DNA from: JAEUHO01 sp046350655
GTDB lineage: Bacteria; Planctomycetota; PLA2; JAEUHO01
Assembly (NCBI GenBank): GCA_046350655.1
Contig: JAXMAB010000006.1
Location: 372,001 to 436,000, forward strand
Direction of reading: 5' to 3'
DNA: 64,000 bases
Of the stretch, positions 53,301 through 61,172 are shown piece after piece. A model generated the notes under the pieces. That model was not told where the DNA came from. It did not search any database and worked only from the letters and a program-made list of their open reading frames with translations. Within the stretch, counting starts at the first letter, position 1. The number at the start of each line of letters is the position of its first letter. The position numbers and the translations under genes were made by a program.

Positions 53301-54433
53301 ACCTGCGGGCCAACGACGGGTCCACGGGCTCGATCCGCACCGGCGGGTACTGGTGGAGCAAGCCGTGGCTCGGCGAGCTCTGGCAGGACGCCGCGTACAA
53401 CAACCAGTGGGCGCAGTGGGGCAACCTCCGCGCCGCGACCGGCAGCGTCGCGCAGACGTACCGCCTCATCAACCGCGGCAGCGTCACGACGTCGCAGCAG
53501 CCGGTCGGCACCCAGCTCGCCAACCGTTCGGCCCGCACGGGCGAGCCCGGCTCGACGTCGTACTTCAACATCGGGACGTCGGCGGCGACGTTCCACCACC
53601 AGTACCGCGACGGGCAGACCGGGTCGCTCACGGGCGACGGGACGCAGCTCGCGACGAACTACAACTTCCCGCTCCCGACGTCGGCGGCCATCAGCCGTCC
53701 GTTCGCCCTCGCCACGAACGTGGACGGCGGCCTCGGCAGCGAGTTCTCGTACAACACCGAGTACCCGAAGTTCAGCGCGACGAAGGTCGTGGACTTCTAC
53801 AACCACGCCAGCGGCACGCTCGGCAGCGCGCTCATCCGGCACGTCGACCCGACCGGCGCTAAGGCGTCGCACATCGTGGTCAACGGCATCGACCGCACGG
53901 TGGGGTCGGGCTCGGCGTTCATCGCCCGCTACTCGCTCATCACCCTCGTGCACGCGGTGTTCGCCGCGGGCCTCGCGGGGCCGGGCCGGGTGAAGCAGCT
54001 CCCGCGCGTGCAGATCACCTCGCCGACCATCGTGACCGAGCTCTACGACCCCGCGTCCATCCCGATCCAGTGGAAGGCCGAGTGGAAGCGCTGGGACGGG
54101 CTCAAGTACACGTCCGCGTACGCGAACACGTTCGCCGAGGCCGAGAGCGACCTCGCGTACGTGCTGATGCTCTCGCGCGACGGCGGCAACACGTGGCGCA
54201 ACCTGAAGACGGGCGCCCCGGCGACGCCGGGCGTGCTGCCGCGGAACGCCGCCGGCGCCATCGACCCGCTCAGCATCTGGGTGGACGCGGGCACCGGCAA
54301 CGAGTCGTGGACGCTCTCCACGCCCGCCGCGTCCTATCCCGAGGGCTCCTACTTCATCCGGATCGAGTGCTTCCGGCAGGCCGAGAACCTCCACTACTCG
54401 TTCCACCAGGAGAAGATCTATGTCAACCGCTGA
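50306..54433 (+). CDS. giant prepilin-like surface protein with calcium-loop repeats
   Basis: 1375 aa. Start at GTG 50306 (after GAGGA) leaves a 9-residue basic leader; a GTG at 50258 is possible. The type IV prepilin site is G/FSLLEMLIAGTIIAVVG with Glu5, then one hydrophobic helix. Pilins are normally 100-250 aa. Between about residues 297 and 702 lie some 13 DxNxNGxxD loops, such as DGNGNGTYD, DTNGNGVWD, DLNKNGVWD, DWNGNGKYD, DANGDGRFN, DANGNGQYD, DVNGNGMRD, DNNGNGVWD; two (DGNGVR, DGNANLLPD) are degenerate. They look like dockerin/EF-hand-type calcium loops. A large Asn/Thr/aromatic-rich domain follows, then a C-terminal Ig-like unit (PIQWKAEWKRW, YVLMLSRDGGNTWRNL, EGSYFIRIECFRQ). Probably a secreted, calcium-stiffened appendage or secretion-linked protein. 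Overlaps the next gene by 14 bases. Confidence 0.75.
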   Translation: MNRTARRSRGFSLLEMLIAGTIIAVVGMAGAAYVSRSTQGADWSRDRVFARQKALSILSELKSFVEGSANQAADELDGFDDGFTYNASLTIAPDPVNPDVLAAPSHPLSGNVAEGSTEWRWYRQISVRRFSGVLTRDLRICTVRVYRHRAGGTVPGEQMAEVSSVVRTVADSYPTSQVYDVYLLALENIPGWWVYMDAIKPFVDATLQDLEARNPGLVFRTHWITTSGYGRDEEYAPYTNETRISTDSTPWGYVYPGKMPAGSAASRYYVPSGIRARMNLDGEYTPSFQNGYRTAEPFVDGNGNGTYDWSETFTDTNGNGVWDGALAYPYAMADQHNHAMRWPDEDAKFKARVAAGLDTDDTPTYRLLLDRMIADPTRFHNAIFINLHGELLPMPAVRNYSDAAKDPINLPGWRAVTHPENLLVRRVAGESQPVATSARWRVYAYKTEFPTTEPITTLAEPINDLNKNGVWDAGEPYQDWNGNGKYDGMTPITVELAGIDATAAVNAASNPSLTVKFLSGGVDADGSGAIDLYQPWTNARSYPEAWTDANGDGRFNRNEEYFDANGNGQYDAGEPWTEVDGNGVRTAATEAFVDGNANLLPDLSGGPADVYTDANANGKWDPAEPYMDVNGNGMRDGPTAAVLPWRAWNAAVDNVNPATRKAYADAYGEPYRDVNGNGVWNAAEVLLYDNNGNGVWDGGYRRGEMSFRTRIDPTTSTTILELYGTPLYAGETADNRGLDATQRLYDLEYIPCPTPGTASSSAPAFERDLYNTTADVPKNTARWTIEVPMATLKAKLASPAGANNGDTIDRVLEVRTRFGLDFTSGTMYPVRNAPTNLSRAYCYFYNLSTKIPFSERYQFQGDPRHSPYADTARYGTTFPHGHNWYFDDFNGSTDARPKWLGFDTARFADGWTSAQQIDTARYFQWMRTAVTSTEAVYTTLTGFSYFYLSVGGDVGYDSANGFASSIPMNGTPFGNATASVYEDTIAGGGTAGIGGSQKYLRANDGSTGSIRTGGYWWSKPWLGELWQDAAYNNQWAQWGNLRAATGSVAQTYRLINRGSVTTSQQPVGTQLANRSARTGEPGSTSYFNIGTSAATFHHQYRDGQTGSLTGDGTQLATNYNFPLPTSAAISRPFALATNVDGGLGSEFSYNTEYPKFSATKVVDFYNHASGTLGSALIRHVDPTGAKASHIVVNGIDRTVGSGSAFIARYSLITLVHAVFAAGLAGPGRVKQLPRVQITSPTIVTELYDPASIPIQWKAEWKRWDGLKYTSAYANTFAEAESDLAYVLMLSRDGGNTWRNLKTGAPATPGVLPRNAAGAIDPLSIWVDAGTGNESWTLSTPAASYPEGSYFIRIECFRQAENLHYSFHQEKIYVNR

Positions 54434-55427
54434 CCGCCGCCGCCCCCGCGGGCGCCGCGCCGCGGGCTTCACGGTGCTCGAGATGGTGGTGACGACCGCC
54501 ATCCTCGGCCTGACGACCCTGGTGATCGAGCGCACCATCACGAGCGCGATGGACGCCGAGCGCAGCATGCGCGCCGTCCGCAACACCGCCGACCGGTGCC
54601 AGGCCGCCACGTACCACCTCCGCGACGAGGTCACGGGCGCGCGCCGCCTGTTCCAGGCGGACGCGGTCGGGACGGCCTACCTGGCGAAGCTGGGGCTGCC
54701 GGCCTCGATGCCGATGCTGACGGGCTCGCGCCTGCCCGTCTTCGACGAGACGAAGTCGCTGGGCCCGGACACCGCCGGCTCGCCCAAGACCGGGAACATC
54801 CTCTTCTTCGTGCGCGACGCCGACCCGCTGCCCTGCATCGCGAACGCCGCGACGAAGAAGGTGCGCCTGATCGACGCGTACCGCTTCGTGTGCCTGTACC
54901 TCACCGTCTCGACGAAGACGCTCGTCGCGGGCGGCCTGCCCGCCCTCGAGCTCGTCGAGTGGAAGAGCGAGCGGTTCCCCTCGTACGCGCAGGTGATGTC
55001 GATCACGACCTCCACCGAGAAGACGGCGGTCGTCAAGGACCTCTACGCGCGCCACAACATCGACTACCTGTGGGACCTCACGAAGCCGGTCACGACCGCG
55101 TTCTTCGCGATCGACGGCGCGGGCAACGTGAACGCGTCGCCGACCAACCCGAGCCAGATCCCCGAGGACCTCAACGTGTCCGGGCGCGGGCAGTTCGTGG
55201 CCGCCAACCTCGGGGTCGCGCGCACCGACATGACGTCGAAGATGCGCAAGCCGGTGTTCACGGTGGACGACCCGGCCGTGTGGACGTCCCACGGCTTCGA
55301 GGTGAAGATCGCCTCGCCGTCCGGCGCCCGCCGCGTGTGGCTGCGCCTGACCGTCGAGCAGCAGGCGTCGAAGGGCCGCGTCCCGGCCCACCAGACGACC
55401 ATCGTCGCGACCACCCGCGACACCTGA
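54420..55427 (+). CDS. PilW/GspJ-like minor pilin
   Basis: 335 aa. Prepilin signal RRAAG/FTVLEMVVTTAILGLTTLVI, with Glu5 present, then a helix (ERTITSAMDAERSMRAVRNT) and a globular domain in the style of PilW/GspJ (HLRDEVTGARRLFQADAV, GNILFFVRDADP, GFEVKIASPSGARRVWLRLT). It starts inside the last codons of the giant prepilin gene, showing translational coupling. With the PilX/GspK-like first gene, the operon has two candidate tip proteins flanking one giant pilin. No ATPase, PilC/GspF, secretin or prepilin peptidase gene is in the window, so those must be elsewhere. Confidence 0.8.
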   Translation: MSTADRRRPRGRRAAGFTVLEMVVTTAILGLTTLVIERTITSAMDAERSMRAVRNTADRCQAATYHLRDEVTGARRLFQADAVGTAYLAKLGLPASMPMLTGSRLPVFDETKSLGPDTAGSPKTGNILFFVRDADPLPCIANAATKKVRLIDAYRFVCLYLTVSTKTLVAGGLPALELVEWKSERFPSYAQVMSITTSTEKTAVVKDLYARHNIDYLWDLTKPVTTAFFAIDGAGNVNASPTNPSQIPEDLNVSGRGQFVAANLGVARTDMTSKMRKPVFTVDDPAVWTSHGFEVKIASPSGARRVWLRLTVEQQASKGRVPAHQTTIVATTRDT

Positions 55428-55551
55428 CGCCGCGCGACGCCGGACGCCGGGAGACCTCGACCGGGGCGGCGTCGCGCCGCCCCGGCCCGCCCCCGCCGGG
55501 GACGCCGCGCCCGGTCTTGCGTCCCGCCGCCCGGCGGGGTTCCATCGCGCC

Positions 55552-56753
55552 GTGGACGCCCCGAAACCGCGCGTGTTCGCCGTCACGACGGACCTCGCGA
55601 TGACCGGCTCGAAGCGCGTCCTCGTGGACGGCGCGGTGGGCCTCGCGCGCGATCGCTTCCACTCCGGCGTCCTCCTGCTGTCCGACGTGGACGCCGCCGA
55701 CCCGCTCCGGCGCGAGCTGGCGCAGGGCGGCGTCGACGTCTACCACGTGCGGGTCCGGTCGCGGCTCGACGTGCGCGGCCTCCTCGCGCTGCGGCGCTGG
55801 ATCCTCGAGGTGGGGCGGCCGGACGTGCTCCACACGCACTGCGCGCGCAGCGCGGGCGTCGTCCGCGTCGCGTGCGCCAGCGTGCCGCGGGAGCGGCGGC
55901 CGCGCGTGGTCGTCCACTTCCACGGCACCGTCTCGCGCCGGGCCTTGCGTTGGAAGCACCGCGTCCTCGACCGCGTGCTCCGCGGGGCGACCGCGATGGT
56001 GCTCGCGCCCACGCGCCACTCCGCGGAGCGGGGGGCGCGCGTGCACGCGTTCCGCGGCCTGCCGGGGCGCGTGATCCCGAACGGCGTCGACCTCCGCCGC
56101 GTGGCGCGCGCGGCGCGGTCGGTCGAGGCGGTGCGCGCCAGCTGGGGGGTGCCCGAGGGGACGCGCGTCGTGCTCCTCCTCGGCCGGTGGGGGGCCGCGA
56201 AGGGCCACGACGTCCTGCTCGACGCCATCCCGCGCGTGCTCGCGCACCCCGAGCCCGTGCGGTTCGTCCTCGTGGCGCCCGAGGGGGGCGGCGAGTACCG
56301 CGCGGCGCTCGAGCGGCTGATCCAGCGGACGGCGCTCCGCCGCCACGTCGTGCTCACCGGCCGCGACACCGACCCCGGCTCCTGCTACGCCGCCGCGGAC
56401 GTGGTGACGATGCCGTCGCGCGACGAGCCGTTCGGGCTCGTCGCCGTCGAGGCCATGGCCGCGGGCCGCACCCTGGTCGCCGCGCGGGCGGGCGGGCTCC
56501 CGGAGGTCTGCGGCGACGACGCGGGCGTGCTCTGGGTCCCGCCCGGGGACCCCGACGCGCTCGGCCGCGCGCTGCTCGAGGCCCTCGGCGAGCCCCCGAC
56601 GCCCGCGCCGGCCGCGCGGCCCGCGCCCGCGCCCGCGCCGCGCAGTTCGCGTTGCCGCACTACCTGCGCGACCTGGAGTCGGTCTACGCCGCGGTCCTCC
56701 GCCGCCCCGACCTCGCGCCCGCGGGGGGCGCCGCGGGGGCCCCCGCGGCCTGA
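55552..56753 (+). pseudogene. GT4 glycosyltransferase, apparent frameshift near its end
   Basis: GT-B fold glycosyltransferase of about 400 residues: AVTTDLAMTGSKRVLVDGAV, HTHCARSAGVVR, FHGTVSRRALRW, RVIPNGVDLRRV, LLLGRWGAAKGHDVLLDAI and the donor motif PSRDEPFGLVAVEAMAAG. The frame is good to about 56610. Then (CCCGCG)n-type DNA (56611-56640) changes the sensible frame: the next frame reads FALPHYLRDLESVYAAVLRR, a normal GT4 C-terminus, and stops at 56753. The original frame instead reads through noise into the next gene, making a false 779-aa fusion. Either one base is wrong in the assembly or the tract slips in the cell. Start GTG at 55552. Confidence 0.72.
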
Positions 56754-56844
56754 CCGAGGCCGCCGGCCGGGCCGCCCACCACCCCGTCGCCCCTGCTCGG
56801 TGCTTGCGGCGGCGCGGTCGGCGCGTCATTCTGCGCGCTCGATC

Positions 56845-57891
56845 ATGCCCAAGCGCCCCCCGAAGTCCCGCCCCGAGGACGTGAACGCGGCCGTCGCCCG
56901 CCGCAAGGGCCCCGTCTCGCGCTTCGTCGCGCACCACTACCGACACTTCAACGCCGCCGCCCTCCTCGACGCCGCCAAGGCCTACGAGGCCCACCTCGCC
57001 AAGGGCGGCCGGATGCTCGTGACGCTGGCCGGCGCCATGTCCACCGCCGAGCTCGGCCTCTCGCTGGCGGAGATGATCCGGCAGGACAAGGTCCACGCGA
57101 TCGTCTGCACCGGGGCGAACCTCGAGGAGGACGTGTTCAACCTGGTCGCCCACGACCACTACGAGCGCGTCCCGCACTACCGCACCCTCTCGTCGCAGGA
57201 CGAGAAGGCCCTCCTCGACCGGCACATGAACCGCGTCACCGACACCTGCATCCCCGAGATGGAGGCCATGCGCCGCATCGAGGGCGCGGTGCTCGACGAG
57301 TGGGTCGCGGCCGACCGCGCGGGCGAGCGCTACTTCCCGCACGAGTTCTTCTATCGCGTGCTGCGCAGCGGGAAGCTGCGCAAGCACTACCAGATCGACC
57401 CGAAGAACTCCTGGCTGCTCGCCGCGTGCGAGAAGGACCTGCCCGTGATCGTCCCGGGCTGGGAGGACGCGACGCTCGGCAACATGTTCGCGGGCCACGT
57501 GATCGCCGGCGACGTGAAGAACGTCCACACCGTGCGCACGGGCATCGAGTACATGACCTGGCTCGCCGAGTGGTACACGAAGACGGCGAAGAAACTCCGC
57601 GACGGGAACGGCTCGATCGGCTTCTTCCAGATCGGCGGCGGCATCGCGGGCGACTTCCCCATCTGCGTCGTCCCGATGCTCCACCAGGACCTGCAGCGCA
57701 CCGGCGTCCCGCTCTGGGGCTACTTCTGCCAGATCAGCGACTCGACGACCTCGTACGGCTCGTACTCGGGCGCCGTCCCCAACGAGAAGATCACGTGGGG
57801 CAAGCTCGGCGTCGACACGCCGAAGTACATCATCGAGAGCGACGCCACGATCGTCGCCCCGCTCGTCTTCGCCTGGGTGCTCGGGCAGTGA
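56845..57891 (+). CDS. deoxyhypusine-synthase-like protein
   Basis: 348 aa from ATG 56845. Deoxyhypusine synthase family (NAD-dependent transfer of the aminobutyl group of spermidine). FNAAALLDAAKAYEAHLAKG, TLAGAMSTAELGLSLAEMI, VCTGANLEEDVFNLVA, FQIGGGIAGDFPI and the end NEKITWGKLGVDTP with the catalytic lysine (about K320 in WGK) preserved, then ESDATIVAPLVFAW. Eukaryotes use it to modify eIF5A, which bacteria lack; bacterial homologues may make homospermidine-type polyamines or modify another acceptor. It stands alone. The catalytic lysine argues for an active enzyme. Confidence 0.86.
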   Translation: MPKRPPKSRPEDVNAAVARRKGPVSRFVAHHYRHFNAAALLDAAKAYEAHLAKGGRMLVTLAGAMSTAELGLSLAEMIRQDKVHAIVCTGANLEEDVFNLVAHDHYERVPHYRTLSSQDEKALLDRHMNRVTDTCIPEMEAMRRIEGAVLDEWVAADRAGERYFPHEFFYRVLRSGKLRKHYQIDPKNSWLLAACEKDLPVIVPGWEDATLGNMFAGHVIAGDVKNVHTVRTGIEYMTWLAEWYTKTAKKLRDGNGSIGFFQIGGGIAGDFPICVVPMLHQDLQRTGVPLWGYFCQISDSTTSYGSYSGAVPNEKITWGKLGVDTPKYIIESDATIVAPLVFAWVLGQ

Positions 57892-58439
57892 CCGACGCGG
57901 CCGGGCGCCCTGCGCGCCCCGGCCGGTCCGTCCGTCCCGGCGATCGGGCCCGTTCGCCCCCCTCCGCGGCGCGTCCGCCGGCGCGCAGTCCCCCGGGCAC
58001 TCGAGGGCCCTGAAGAAGCCGCCTTCGCTCGGTGGTCGGGGCCCGCCCCCCCCGAAACCCGCTCCGTGCGCTGACCCCCCGGTCCCGGTCGGCCGACGCC
58101 CGGCGGGACGGGACCGCGAGGCATGCGGTCGTGGGGGGGGGACCGCGAGGCCCGCTGGCCGTTCGTCCCCCCCGGGGGCCACGACCCCCGGGGGGCTGCG
58201 AGTCGAGACCCCGGGCAAGGGACCCCGCGCCGGCGGTCCGTTCGGCCCCGCGACCCACCGCCCGGAGCCCCGGACCCCCGGTGGTATCCCGGGGGAACGT
58301 GACCACTTTCGGAGACCTGTCCTGTCCCCGGCAAAGGGCGCCCCCCCCGGCGCTCGTCTTGACCGAATGCTGACGAACCGTGTCGTGATGACACCCTGCG
58401 AGCGCGCCGGGGAGCCGATGGCCCCGTCGGGGGACCGGA

Positions 58440-58460
58440 AAATCGACCATCGGTCGATTT
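58440..58460. promoter_or_regulatory. perfect palindrome, candidate operator
   Basis: AAATCGACC (58440-58448), ATC, GGTCGATTT (58452-58460). A 9-bp perfect dyad lying about 30 bases upstream of a promoter-like element. Confidence 0.6.
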
Positions 58461-58491
58461 GCGCTCCTGGGGCTCGGCCCTTTCCGTCCCG

Positions 58492-58552
58492 TTGACTTCG
58501 TCTAAACACACTATGTAAGTTGTTGTTAAGAAACGACTTAAGTATGTCGTTT
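58492..58552 (+). promoter_or_regulatory. AT-rich promoter island with a second dyad
   Basis: TTGACT at 58492-58497 matches five of six -35 bases. A -10 candidate follows as TATGTA (58512-58517, spacing short at 14) or TAAGTT (58516-58521, spacing 18). AAACGAC (58531-58537) and GTCGTTT (58546-58552) form a 7-bp dyad just downstream. Base composition here is about 65% A+T, unique in the window. Confidence 0.5.
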
Positions 58553-58740
58553 GTGGCGGGGCGCCGAGCGGCCTCGTCAATCCGACCGCCGGGCGGATTT
58601 CCGCGGATCCAAGTGGGGCCGAGCGGCGTCTCATTCGGCGTGGAGGTTGCGATACAGGTCGCAGCCGACCCCCGGTCGGCCCCCGGGTCGGCGCTGGGTC
58701 CGATCCCGGCTGCAGTGGGTCTTACGAAAGGCAGGTCTCG

Positions 58741-59556
58741 ATGACGCGCTCCGCCACTTCCGCGATGCTCGCCCTCCCCCGCCCCCCGGTGGCGCCGACG
58801 CTGCCCCGGTTCGAGGCGGCGTTCCGGGCCGTGGAAGAGACGCTGAAGTCCCTCGGGATCGATCGCCCGCACGAGCTGCGCTCGCCGGCGACGGTCGAGG
58901 AGGCCCTCGCCGGGCTCCCGTCGCTCGAGGGGACGCTCGTCATCATCGACCCGAACGAGCTGCGCAGCGCCGAGCTCGACCTCGAGGAGACCGTCGCCGA
59001 CGAGCGCGGTGGCGGCACCTTCTTCGTGTCGCTCCCGACGCTGCACGAGCTGACGTCGCGGCGCATCCGCTTCCGCGACCTGGGCTCGTCGTCGACGGGC
59101 GTCGCGTTCCTCGACGAGGACGTCCACCCCGTCGGGTTCGGCAAGTTCCGCTTCGCCCGGAAGCCCGCCGGCTACCGCCGCTGGCGCGTCCTGGTCGCGG
59201 ACACCCCCGGCTTCCGCGTGGCCCTCGTGTCGCGTCCCATCGAGGGCGGCGGCTTCGTCGGCCTCTGGACCGGCAACCCGGAGATGGTGAACGAGATCTC
59301 GGCGTTCCTGCGGGCCTCGGCCGCGGCCGCCGGTCACCAGCTCCCGCCGCCGGCGGTGGCGGTCCCGGCCTCCCTCGGCTTCACGAGCGAGGGCGAGGTG
59401 TGGCGCCAGGCGGCGGTCCTCCGCGGCCAGCGCGAGGTCCGCGAGGGCGAGCTGCGCGAGATCGCCCGCGCCGCCGCGCTCCGCGGCGTCGAGCTCCGCC
59501 GGCAGCGGGCCGCGGCCGCGGCCGCCGCCGGCCAGTCGAAGGCCCCCGCGGCCTGA
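58741..59556 (+). CDS. unassigned protein, possible DICT-like sensory domain
   Basis: 271 aa from ATG 58741 after AAAGGCAGG. FEAAFRAVEETLKSLGIDR, then FFVSLPTLHELTSRRIRFRD, VAFLDEDVHPVGFGKFRFAR, YRRWRVLVADTPGFRVALVS and GFVGLWTGNPEMVNEISAFL are strands and helices of one compact domain, loosely like the DICT domain found with diguanylate cyclases; I would not insist on it. A C-terminal helix of about 45 residues is Arg/Ala-rich. The AT-rich promoter, two palindromes and a 180-base leader upstream suggest it is strongly and specifically regulated. Confidence 0.5.
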   Translation: MTRSATSAMLALPRPPVAPTLPRFEAAFRAVEETLKSLGIDRPHELRSPATVEEALAGLPSLEGTLVIIDPNELRSAELDLEETVADERGGGTFFVSLPTLHELTSRRIRFRDLGSSSTGVAFLDEDVHPVGFGKFRFARKPAGYRRWRVLVADTPGFRVALVSRPIEGGGFVGLWTGNPEMVNEISAFLRASAAAAGHQLPPPAVAVPASLGFTSEGEVWRQAAVLRGQREVREGELREIARAAALRGVELRRQRAAAAAAAGQSKAPAA

Positions 59557-59709
59557 CCGCGCGCCTCCCGAACGATCGCCTCCCCGAGTCGCCTCCCGTG
59601 GGGCCCGCGGTTCGCCGCGGGCCCCGCGTCGTTCCGGGCCCGGCCGGGTCCCGTCGTCGCCCGCCACGGAGTGCGTCGCGACGCGGCGTCCCGTGGGTAT
59701 CTTGCTCGG

Positions 59710-60546
59710 ATGCGCCGGTGGACCCTCCTCGCCTGTGTCGCGGCCCTCACGCTCACCGGCTGCAACGCGGTGCGGAGCGTGCGGTGGCCGTGGGCCTCCG
59801 GCGGCGGGGGAGGCGGTGCGCCCGCGCCGCAGGCCGCGCCCTCGTACGGCACGCCCCCGCCCGCGGCGCCGGTCGCGCCGCCGCCGGCCGATCTCGGGCC
59901 GGTCGTGCCCGCGCCGCAACCGGACGGCGGCACGGCCGGCGCGCCGCCGCCTCCGCCGCCGGTCACGCTGGTGCCCGACGATCTCGAGCCGCCGGACCCC
60001 GACCCCGCGCCGGCCGCCCCGCGCGCGACGCTGCCCCCGATGCCGGCCGGGCCTCGCGTGCCGTGGAGCGCGGCCTCGGACCCCGACCTGGCGGCGCTGC
60101 CCGCGGGCGTCGGCGTCGCGACCGCGCGGCCGTGGACCGCGATCGTCCTGCACCACTCGGCGACGCGCCGCGGGAGCGCGGCCCTCTTCGACCGGCAGCA
60201 CCGCGAGAAGGGCTGGGGCGGCGTGGGCTACGCGTTCGTGATCGGGAACGGCACCGATACGGGCGACGGCGAGATCGAGGTCACGTTCCGCTGGCGCGAA
60301 CAACGCGACGGCGTCCACGCGAAGGGCTGGGACGACGTGTCCATCGGCATCTGCCTGGTCGGCAACTACGAGGAGACGGCGCCGACGCCCGCGCAACGCG
60401 AGGCCCTCGTGCGGCTGCTGCGGCACCTGCGGCGCCGCTTCGCGATCCCCGCGGAGCGCGTCGTCGCGCACAAGAAGCTGAACCCGACGGCGTGCCCCGG
60501 GCGCCTGTTCCCGATGGCGGACGTCGTCGCGGCGAGCGCGCCCTGA
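59710..60546 (+). CDS. N-acetylmuramoyl-L-alanine amidase lipoprotein (PGRP/amidase_2)
   Basis: 278 aa. The start at 59710 gives lipoprotein leader MRRWTLLACVAALTLTGCNA (lipobox LTGC, C18). A 100-residue Pro/Ala/Gly linker precedes the amidase domain: WTAIVLHHSATRR with zinc ligand H148, GWGGVGYAFVIGNG, GVHAKGWDDVSIGICLVGNY and VVAHKKLNPTACPGRLF with ligands H254 and C262. All three zinc ligands are present, so it should cleave the muramoyl-alanine bond in peptidoglycan. Anchored in the outer membrane or periplasm by its lipid. Single gene. Confidence 0.88.
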   Translation: MRRWTLLACVAALTLTGCNAVRSVRWPWASGGGGGGAPAPQAAPSYGTPPPAAPVAPPPADLGPVVPAPQPDGGTAGAPPPPPPVTLVPDDLEPPDPDPAPAAPRATLPPMPAGPRVPWSAASDPDLAALPAGVGVATARPWTAIVLHHSATRRGSAALFDRQHREKGWGGVGYAFVIGNGTDTGDGEIEVTFRWREQRDGVHAKGWDDVSIGICLVGNYEETAPTPAQREALVRLLRHLRRRFAIPAERVVAHKKLNPTACPGRLFPMADVVAASAP

Positions 60547-60706
60547 CGCGCGTCGCCGTACGCGGCGCCGCTGCGCGCGTGCGTACGAGCGACCCCGCGC
60601 GCCTCCGCGGCGCGACGCCCTCGGGGCCCGAGCCCGCCGGGACGGCGCTCGACGCGAGGGCCGGCGTGTCGCGCCCGTGGACGGCCCTCGGCGCGGACGC
60701 GGCCGC

Positions 60707-60734
60707 CTACCGGTCCTCGACTACCGGTCCTCGA
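60707..60734. repeat. 14-bp tandem duplication at a gene end
   Basis: CTACCGGTCCTCGA occurs twice back to back (60707-60720, 60721-60734). The second copy encodes the last residues and stop of the minus-strand membrane protein gene, so the stop codon is duplicated. Confidence 0.85.
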
Positions 60735-61095
60735 CGGCGTCGTCCGCGAAGCCGGGGTAGCGCAGGTCGAACTCGTGGTCGCCGGTGAGCGGCCAGAGGA
60801 CGACGAAGTGGTGCAGCGCGTCCGAGAGCGCGAGCATGATGCCCAGCATCCACGAGAGGTTCGCGAGCGCCGCGGGCATCGGGACCATCGCGGCGACGAC
60901 GATCAGCGCGAGGCCGGGATAGAGGTGGTGGATCCGCCAGCCGCGCGTGAAGCGCGCGAGCGTCCCGGTCTTCTCCGGCGAGGTCCAGCCGAGGCCGAAC
61001 CGGAGCGCGACGGTCGCGACCTCGAGCAACACGGCGGCGAGGAGGCCCACACCGAGCACGGTGGGGGTCTCGAGGGTGGCGAGGGCGTCGAGCAT
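60721..61095 (-). CDS. small integral membrane protein
   Basis: 124 aa. Three to four membrane helices: VLGVGLLAAVLLEVATVALR, LALIVVAAMVPMPAALA, LSWMLGIMLALSDALHHFVV. Conserved-looking polar points are RIHHLYPG between helices and DALHHFVVLWPLTGDHEFD near the end, giving five histidines. Such small His-rich membrane proteins occur in several phyla without assigned function. Divergent from rsmG, with 77 bases between starts. Confidence 0.68.
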   Translation of the reverse strand: MLDALATLETPTVLGVGLLAAVLLEVATVALRFGLGWTSPEKTGTLARFTRGWRIHHLYPGLALIVVAAMVPMPAALANLSWMLGIMLALSDALHHFVVLWPLTGDHEFDLRYPGFADDAVEDR

Positions 61096-61172
61096 CCCGC
61101 CATGAAACCACGGCGCGCGGGCCGCGTCGGCCCGGCCGTGACTTCGGCCCCCCGGGGGGCCATCTTGGGGGC

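Larger units (their letters stand above)
57892..58740. other. 849-base non-coding region
   Basis: The longest gene-free stretch here. 57900-58430 is GC-saturated, with family-2 copies at 58109-58125 (three mismatches) and 58138-58154 (one mismatch) and a strong stem at 58168-58195 (CCCCCCGGGGG, loop CCACGA, CCCCCGGGGGG). 58431-58560 is abruptly AT-rich and holds two perfect palindromes and a promoter-like segment. 58561-58740 would be the leader of the 58741 gene. I see no tRNA-like or known RNA structure. Confidence 0.6.

Noticed and set aside
55552..57891. A 779-residue glycosyltransferase-deoxyhypusine synthase fusion
   Set aside because: The join crosses about 200 bases of non-protein-like sequence, while the neighbouring frame gives a normal glycosyltransferase C-terminus and stop; a frame change explains it better.
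57892..58740. A tRNA, tmRNA, RNase P RNA or other known RNA gene
   Set aside because: No cloverleaf, TTCRANY loop, CCA end or recognised core motif was found; only stems, repeats and a promoter-like island.
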